The position numbers and the translations under genes are program-made. From assembly GCA_000934385.1 (NCBI GenBank), contig KN880449.1, forward strand, positions 147,421 to 211,420: a stretch of 64,000 nucleotides of DNA, in the 5' to 3' direction. The stretch is from Cylindrobasidium torrendii FP15055 ss-10 (taxonomy: Eukaryota; Basidiomycota; Agaricomycetes; Agaricales; Physalacriaceae). Within the stretch, counting starts at the first letter, position 1; each line of letters begins with the position of its first letter. Of the stretch, positions 58,216 to 64,000 are shown in pieces. The notes beneath the pieces are model-generated. The model worked only from the letters and a program-made list of their open reading frames with translations. It did no database searches and was not told the origin of the DNA.

Positions 58216-58596
58216 GGTGGTGACTGGCCAAAGGTGGGGATGAGCGATCGCGCTTAGTCATTGCTCTCGTCGCTCAATTTGTGCACGTGGGATTTACATC
58301 CGTTACCCCCGCGCCCGAGGCGCCTTTTGGTGCGCCGACGGACTCTGCCCAAGTTAGGGACAATGCTCTTGAATTAAACCCTCGTAAGTCTGATTTGACC
58401 AGCCAACCTCTCTGATACGCAGCCAATTTTCCGCCACGGCTAGTGTTACATCGCTACCCGGCACCGCCCTGTGTGAAGTGGTTCGACTTTGGCATCTTGA
58501 CAATATATAAGCGAGTACATAGTGTACTCAGTCATTTGAATCTGTTCTCCCCACCTCCTCGGCCCCGTCGTAGCAACACTGACCAGACGAGGACAC
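58216..58596. other. Divergent promoter region
   Basis: Shared between RDS3 (leftward) and ERG3 (rightward). A TATA box for ERG3 lies at 58504. Confidence 0.6.
58504..58511 (+). promoter_or_regulatory. TATA box of the ERG3 gene
   Basis: TATATAAG lies 93 bp upstream of the ERG3 start codon. Confidence 0.5.
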
Positions 58597-59610
58597 ATGG
58601 ATTTCGTCCTTGAGGTCGCGGATAACTACGTGCTCGACAATGTGTGGGCAAAAATCTTGCCCTTGCATCTCGACGCACCCGGCCCATCAGTGCCAATTAT
58701 TCGGGCTCTATGGGGGCAAATGCAACGACAATCATGGTTTCTGCGTGGCCTCGCGACTACATCCCACGACAGCTCGTTTCTGTCTTCATCCTCTCGCTCA
58801 TCGGCGTGGTCCTGCTCTACTTCAGTACGGCCTGGGCATCATATCACTGGTTCTTTGATCACGACGTTATGAACCATCCCAAATTCCTCAAGAACCAGGT
58901 CCGGAAAGAAATTATGTGCAGCTTGAAGGCGTTCCCTGGGATGATAGCACTTACTTTGCCGTGGTTTATGGGCCATATACACGGTTACAGCAAACTTTAC
59001 GACGGCCTTGATACTTACGGTTATGCATGGCTCATATGTAGCGTCCCAGCGTATGTGGCTGAACGACCTGCTTCAAAGAAACAGATTGACATTACAAACA
59101 GGTTCTTGCTCTTCACGGACTTCCTCATCTACTGGGTTCATCGGCTCGAGCATCACCCTGCACTTTATAAGCACTGCCACAAACTGCACCATAAATGGGT
59201 TGGTGAGTTGCTCTTACATCAGTTTCTTGACCTTTACACTAATTCTTTGCCTAGTTCCCACGCCGTTCTCATCACACGCCTTCCATCCCATGGACGGTTA
59301 CCTTCAATCCGTGCCATATCACCTCTTCGTTGTGATCTTTCCTATGCATCGCATGTTATTCCTTTGCCTATTTGGCTTTGTGAATTTCTGGGCCATTCTC
59401 ATCCATGACTCCGACATGCTTGTGGGCCATCCGTTGGAGTCGGTCATCAACGGTCCCGCTCACCATACCCTCCATCACATGTACTTCACTGTCAACTATG
59501 GGCAGTATTTCACATGGGCAGACCGTGTCTGGAATAGCTACAAGCAGCCAGAGGCGCACATGGACCCGTTGATTGAGGCGAGGGCGGCAATGAAAGCGAA
59601 GGGGAAGTAA
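58597..59610 (+). CDS. ERG3: Delta7-sterol C5(6)-desaturase, apparent frameshift near 58712
   Basis: Introduces the C5-C6 double bond in ergosterol synthesis at the ER membrane. It starts MDFVLEVADNYVLDNVWAKI, the family N-terminus. The body has LVSVFILSLIGVVLLYFSTA, WFFDHDVMNHPKFLKNQVRK, SLKAFPGMIALTLPWFMGHI, and the diiron histidine clusters HRLEHHP, HKLHHKW and HHTLHHMYF. It ends YKQPEAHMDPLIEARAAMKA plus KGK. Introns at about 59051-59101 and 59200-59254 are clear. The N-terminal frame and the frame encoding SAWPRDYIPRQLVS do not agree. Either one G is missing from the G5 run at 58712-58716, or an unusual intron is used (47 bp from the GTGGGC near 58646, or 83 bp ending CGACAG near 58772). 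Confidence 0.88.
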
Positions 59611-60473
59611 CAGAGACGTGCGTCAGGTTCGGGCACAAGGAGGAAAAGTAGACCTAGAATACAGAAGCATTTAATGTACCGTTGAAAATGGACAGACATG
59701 TGTTGGTCTATTGCGACGGACTTTCTCTGTTTCTCACCTCGAGCGAACCATGCCTCGTGACTGTGTGTCCATTGATCGATCAACATTTGTCAGATTTTCT
59801 TTCCAGATTTTCAGCATCCAGGTCGTTTGCCACATTATTGTTCACGGCAACCACTGTGTCATGTCAGGAGATTTGCGATTGCTAAGAAGTCCGGTCCCCT
59901 TATCGGACACCTCAGCTCGTAGTCAAATTTCAATGTTATAGCGTATACCACATAATGACATGTACTGATGCTAATGTTCAACAAGTGCATTCACAAGCTA
60001 TAGCATGTATACATATGTAACGAGATATGTCGAGATTCATCTTCAGCGCTTCAGCTTCAGCTCCCACCGCGCACACGATAACACGCAGAATCCAGAATCC
60101 AGATGTCTGATTGTAGCGAATACGGTACTCACATACCCGGTTATCCGTACACTTTCCTTTATCTCACGCTTCGGACTGACAGCTTTCGTACCTGCCTCCT
60201 AACCACCTTCGTATTTAAGGAGTAGCTACTCATTTCTTCGAATCCAGATTTATTCTAACCGTTCTCCCCTCGTATCGAACTCGTGTGACGACAGCATTGA
60301 CAGCTTTCGCCACATATTTTTGAACGTAAGAACTAAAAACTTTCATTAACTAACTATCCGTAGCTTCTGCTCAGGACGCGCCTGGTCTGATCAACCGAGC
60401 TCGGCCGACGTTAGCTACGACAACCTCGACAAAATTTTTCTCTGCTTTTCCCACTTCCTGGACCGAACGCGCT
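59611..60473. other. Region upstream of the retroelement, possibly including a 5' LTR
   Basis: No coding frame. A TATA-like TATTTAAG lies near 60212 and a 12 bp direct repeat TGACAGCTTTCG occurs near 60178 and 60298. This is where the 5' LTR and leader of the downstream element should be, but its borders cannot be set without the 3' LTR, which is outside the window. A TGG-starting stretch at 60383 could be a primer-binding site; I cannot match it to a tRNA. Confidence 0.35.
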
Positions 60474-63400
60474 ATGTCTCCTCATCACCCCCCCTCCCTT
60501 CTTCCCGCTGCAGCCGGCGAGGGCGGTGCCGCTTCCTCTGGCGCCGCCGCTTCTGCTGGTGATCCGTCTGCCAGCGCTGCTGCGATGTCGCAGGATGATG
60601 TCGACACGCAGCTGCTGTCTCGAGATGCGGCGATTGAATCTATGCGCGCTCAGGGAGTCGACATGATGCTTGCTCGAGACCGACTCCGCGACGGGGCTGC
60701 TCGTGTGCAGTCGCGTTTCCCAGGCGAATTTTCTTATGACATGTCAGCTCTCACCTCGTTGAATGAGATCGCTGACGCTCCGCTACAGGAATCGACCCCT
60801 CGCCGGGGACGCTCGATGTCTGTTCAATCAGACTCGAAGCCGCCCGGGCTGGTACACCCTTCGATGGGTTCCCCTCGTAGATCGCGTGCATCTAGCATTG
60901 CGGGAGAGGCTCGGTCGACCTCTCCAAGATTGGGGAGGTCTTCGTCGCCGACGGGCGAGGCCGACGATGTCACTGCGGAGGCCCTCGACGGTGCTCCGCT
61001 GCTGACTTATCCTGCTGTCTCTGACAGTCAGGAGATGAGGTTCACAGTCCCCAGCGAGCTGGCGGACGGTGCCTCACTACCCCTTGAAACCTCTCGTTTA
61101 ACGCGGAGTGAATACAGGGAAGGTCATTCCTCTCCTCTGGGGGGGCATGATGGTCTCTTTGGCTCGGTTTCGGCTGGGCCTCGAGAACGTGGTGGTTACA
61201 ATAGCCATGATAGTACACCTGTATTTACCAGAGAGCAGGATCCATATCGTATTGTGAACCAAACTGACGCTGTTCCGGAGGGCGCGCTGGCGCTCTCCAA
61301 CATGAGCATGGATGAAGCGAGCCAGGAGGTGCGGCGCTTGGATGAGCTTGAGAATCAACTCTTCCTGCGTCGCCGCGAGGCTCGCCAGTCTGCCCTTCGT
61401 GAGAAAGCGGCTCAAATGAAAGAGGAAACACCTTCCGTACCTCGAGTCTCGTTTGCGCCGCTTGGATATGATACTAGTGCTCCGGTGGCCGGGCCTTCAG
61501 CGAAGGCGCAGGGGAAAATGCGCGACTTTACTGGCGCAGATATCCCTGGCGTTCCGGCTTCTGATCTCGACGTGGCTGGTCAACGTGAGGCTCTTGAGGC
61601 GTACGAGGGTCTGCGTGAAGTTAGCCATGATGAGCAGCGTGCGATCTATGAGGACATTATCATGCCTTCGCAGACGCGCAACGGTACTACAGCGCCGTTG
61701 TCCACCCCGACTGTGACTTTGCCAGTTGCAGCGTTGCGGGATCGCACACCTTTTGAGAATGAGAGTGGACGGAGTCTTCCGACTCCTGAGACCAGCGAAC
61801 GTGTAGTCCAAGGCAGTGTGCGACATCCATCGGTGGCTCGTTCAGCATACCACGCTGAGACGAATCCCTTTGGGCCGGCTGCACACCTGGAACCTAGTAG
61901 CTCGTTAGCTCGAATGCTGCGTGGGGGTGAGGGAAATGGGCGCCGTGGTTCGCGTTCTGAATCTCCGCCTGGCTCCTCTTCCTCGCCTAGTTCGGACTCG
62001 GAGGGCGGCTTGGGGCGCCAGTCTCGTCGCAGGCATAGGCGCTCACATACTCTTAAGGTTACGAAACCGATAGATCCTACCGCATACAGCGGTAGCGCTG
62101 ATATAGGAAAGTACACTACTTTTGTGCGCGAAATGAATGAGTACTTGGTTATTCAGAACGATCCTGTTCGTCGGGATCCCCTTCACATAGCACGGTTCCT
62201 GAAAGGGACAGCGCGTCAGTGGTATGAGGATGTGGTGGCTGACGACGACCCACTTGAATGGCCATTTCAGCGCTTCATGCAAGCACTTATGAATGCGTGC
62301 TTCCCTACGGACTGGAAAGCACGCCTCCGACGCGAAATTGATGGCATTGTTCAGGGAGAGTCGTCAATTCGGGCATACTCTCGTAAGCTGTCGCGCTCGC
62401 TAAATCTCTTGAACGAGGACAGCGAGAAACAGAAGATCGTCCGCCTGTATAATGGGATGAATTTTATCACACGAAGTGACCTTTACAAGCTTGGTTACTC
62501 CGAGGAGGTAACCTCTTGGGATACCACTGTGTCAGTTGGCGAGCGGCTGGAGCGTGCAGACGAGCTTGCCCGGAAGACCTATCTTTCGGGTGAGAAACAT
62601 AAGGCGAAAATGGCGGATCGACGCACTAATGATACGAACGAACGCAATAAATACAATAGCGTTCCTCGTTCTCGGCGCGGACAGACACCTACACCAATCC
62701 ACGTGTCCCCCTCGTACGAGGCGAAGGAGATTCGTGGTCAGTCGGTGCCAAATCGACAGTGGAAGAAAGGCGCACCTGCGCCTTCTGACCGTCCTCCCCG
62801 CAAGGAAAATGTGTGGGAGAAGTTCAAGATGTCTGAGTCCGAGTACCGCCAGCATCTGTCGGACGGCCTGTGCTTGAGGTGTCACAAGAAGGGGCATGTT
62901 TCGAGGAACTGCCCCGATGCAAACGTAGTTCGGGCATCGAGCTCATCCAAACCGCCGGGTAGGGTGCAGGTTGCTTCGGCAAGTCTGACCGCGGAGAGGT
63001 CAGCAACGCGTCTCAGTATATTTCCGGAAAATGTACCAGATCAGACGACGGTTTGCATGCATGAGGTCGGAGTCGACGGTGTGGGCTTTGGCCTCTCCGA
63101 AATCGACGGGGTCCTCCCAGACTGTAGTTGTCCAGGCATAGAGCCTACAGACATGCTTGACATCATGGTCAGCGGTGCGGACACTGAGGAGAATACCTTG
63201 TGGAATTACCCACGGCAGTGGGATACCATCCCTGCGCGGTCTTGGTCCTTCAACCGCTTCCTCTGTGAACGGGTGAGTAGGATTCTCAATGAAGTATCGG
63301 ACTGGCCGGGCGATGAGGCTTACGCTGAGTACAAGGCCACTTTACGCGGACCACGCTTCTGCCCTGCCATTTGCGCGACGAACGAAGGTGTCGCCATAAC

Positions 63401-64000
63401 CGACACCTTGAGAGATCCTGGCCAGTGCAAGGATGATTTGATAATTCCTTTTGGCCAGGTGTACTGTCACCAGGCCGCGCACTGGGTGTACAGTGAGTAC
63501 GGACACCAGTGTTTGCGGGAGGGTCGCAGGGTCTCACCTGACTTTCCCGGCTTCGCTAAGTGTCCGGACTCCTTCGAGAGCCTGATGTGTAGGGCGGTGT
63601 CGACAGAACTGCAACGGACGTTTGGGTCGGGCGCGGATGAGCGTCGGTTCTGCGTGTTCATGCGCGGCGCCGGAATGTGCATCAACGACTCTGGCAGTAT
63701 ACGCTTCGTACTCCTGAATCCGCGGCTGGCGGAACGACCTGGATTTTGTCTAGTCGAGTGGTATCTTGCCGCGCTGAGACGAAAGTATCAAGTCAAGCCT
63801 TTGTCTTTTTGGGATGATGAGTGGGAGCTCACCGAGGTCAAGAATCCTGATACGAGGCTGACGGCGTTGCACTTTGGTGCTGCTGGCTTGGAGCGCAACG
63901 CTGCGAGTACGCGGGACTTTACGCGCAAAGTACCACATCCTCTCGTGGTTGAGGTTCTCGTGGCTGGACATCCGTGTCGTGCTCTGCTCGACTCGGGTTC
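60474..64000 (+). mobile_element. Ty3/Gypsy-type retrotransposon, Gag-Pol frame (5' part, open to window edge)
   Basis: One uninterrupted frame from ATG 60474 to the last base, at least 1,175 codons, with no intron. Residues 1 to about 530 are Ser/Pro/Ala-rich and disordered. Residues about 535-700 form a retrotransposon Gag domain (YSGSADIGKYTTFVREMNEY, LHIARFLKGTARQWYEDVV, FQRFMQALMNACFPTDWKAR). A CCHC zinc knuckle (CLRCHKKGHVSRNC) lies near residue 800. About 360 residues follow, Cys-containing and unlike standard Gag-Pol, before the aspartic protease active site ALLDSGS at the window edge. Reverse transcriptase and integrase would lie beyond. The intact frame suggests a recent or active copy. 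Ty3/Gypsy is favoured over Copia by the Gag type and the DSG protease, but needs the RT to confirm. Confidence 0.88.

Noticed and set aside
60383..60404. Possible retroelement primer-binding site starting TGG
   Set aside because: I could not match its complement to a known tRNA 3' end, and the LTR border next to it is undefined, so it is not listed as a feature.
1..64000. CRISPR arrays, bacterial operons or prophage-like modules
   Set aside because: Intron-rich genes, intron-bearing tRNAs and spliceosome, proteasome and ESCRT components show a eukaryotic nuclear genome; no regularly spaced repeats were seen.

Overview
The window is nuclear DNA from a filamentous basidiomycete, most likely a mushroom-forming Agaricomycete. 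Nearly every gene is broken by short introns of about 42-60 bp. There is a class I hydrophobin, a GPI-type chitin deacetylase, a fungal PARP-E2 fusion and a COQ2-like UbiA prenyltransferase. Gene density is about one per 2 kb on both strands, and there is no operon structure. Coordinates of multi-exon genes run from the chosen start codon to the stop, introns included; exon joins were worked out by eye from GT-AG signals, reading frame and family conservation.

Layout. 1-5 kb: the end of an unidentified gene, NAD(P)H-hydrate dehydratase, a seven-helix membrane protein and cytochrome c haem lyase. 6-12.6 kb: a UbiA prenyltransferase, a GH30 glucanase and the ESCRT-I subunit VPS28. 13.5-16 kb: an F-box protein and a hydrophobin, followed by about 1.8 kb without a gene. 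17.9-27.9 kb: SEC1, divergent from a PARP-E2 fusion gene, then AP-1 beta-adaptin. 28-31.6 kb: two lineage-type proteins of unknown function. 32.7-39.4 kb: carnitine acetyltransferase with both mitochondrial and peroxisomal signals, an MFS transporter, a small charged protein and chitin deacetylase. 40-44.6 kb: a tandem pair of BAH-like/PHD-like proteins whose zinc finger is interrupted by about 125 residues. 45-51.8 kb: two unknown genes, tRNA-Leu(AAG), RPT4, tRNA-Pro(AGG) and PSO2/SNM1. 52-59.6 kb: a class III aminotransferase, a PB1 plus multi-ZZ protein, RDS3 and an ERG3 sterol desaturase with an apparent frameshift. 60.4-64 kb: the 5' part of a Ty3-type retrotransposon Gag-Pol frame that is open to the window edge.

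The genes are mostly independent housekeeping functions: membrane trafficking (SEC1, AP-1 beta, VPS28), proteasome (RPT4), splicing (RDS3), DNA repair (PSO2), acetyl-carnitine metabolism and sterol synthesis. A second group deals with the fungal wall and surface (hydrophobin, chitin deacetylase, GH30). The least ordinary items are the interrupted-PHD tandem pair, the PARP-UBE2Q-like fusion, the PB1/four-ZZ protein, the possible ERG3 frameshift, and the long insert between zinc knuckle and protease in the retroelement.
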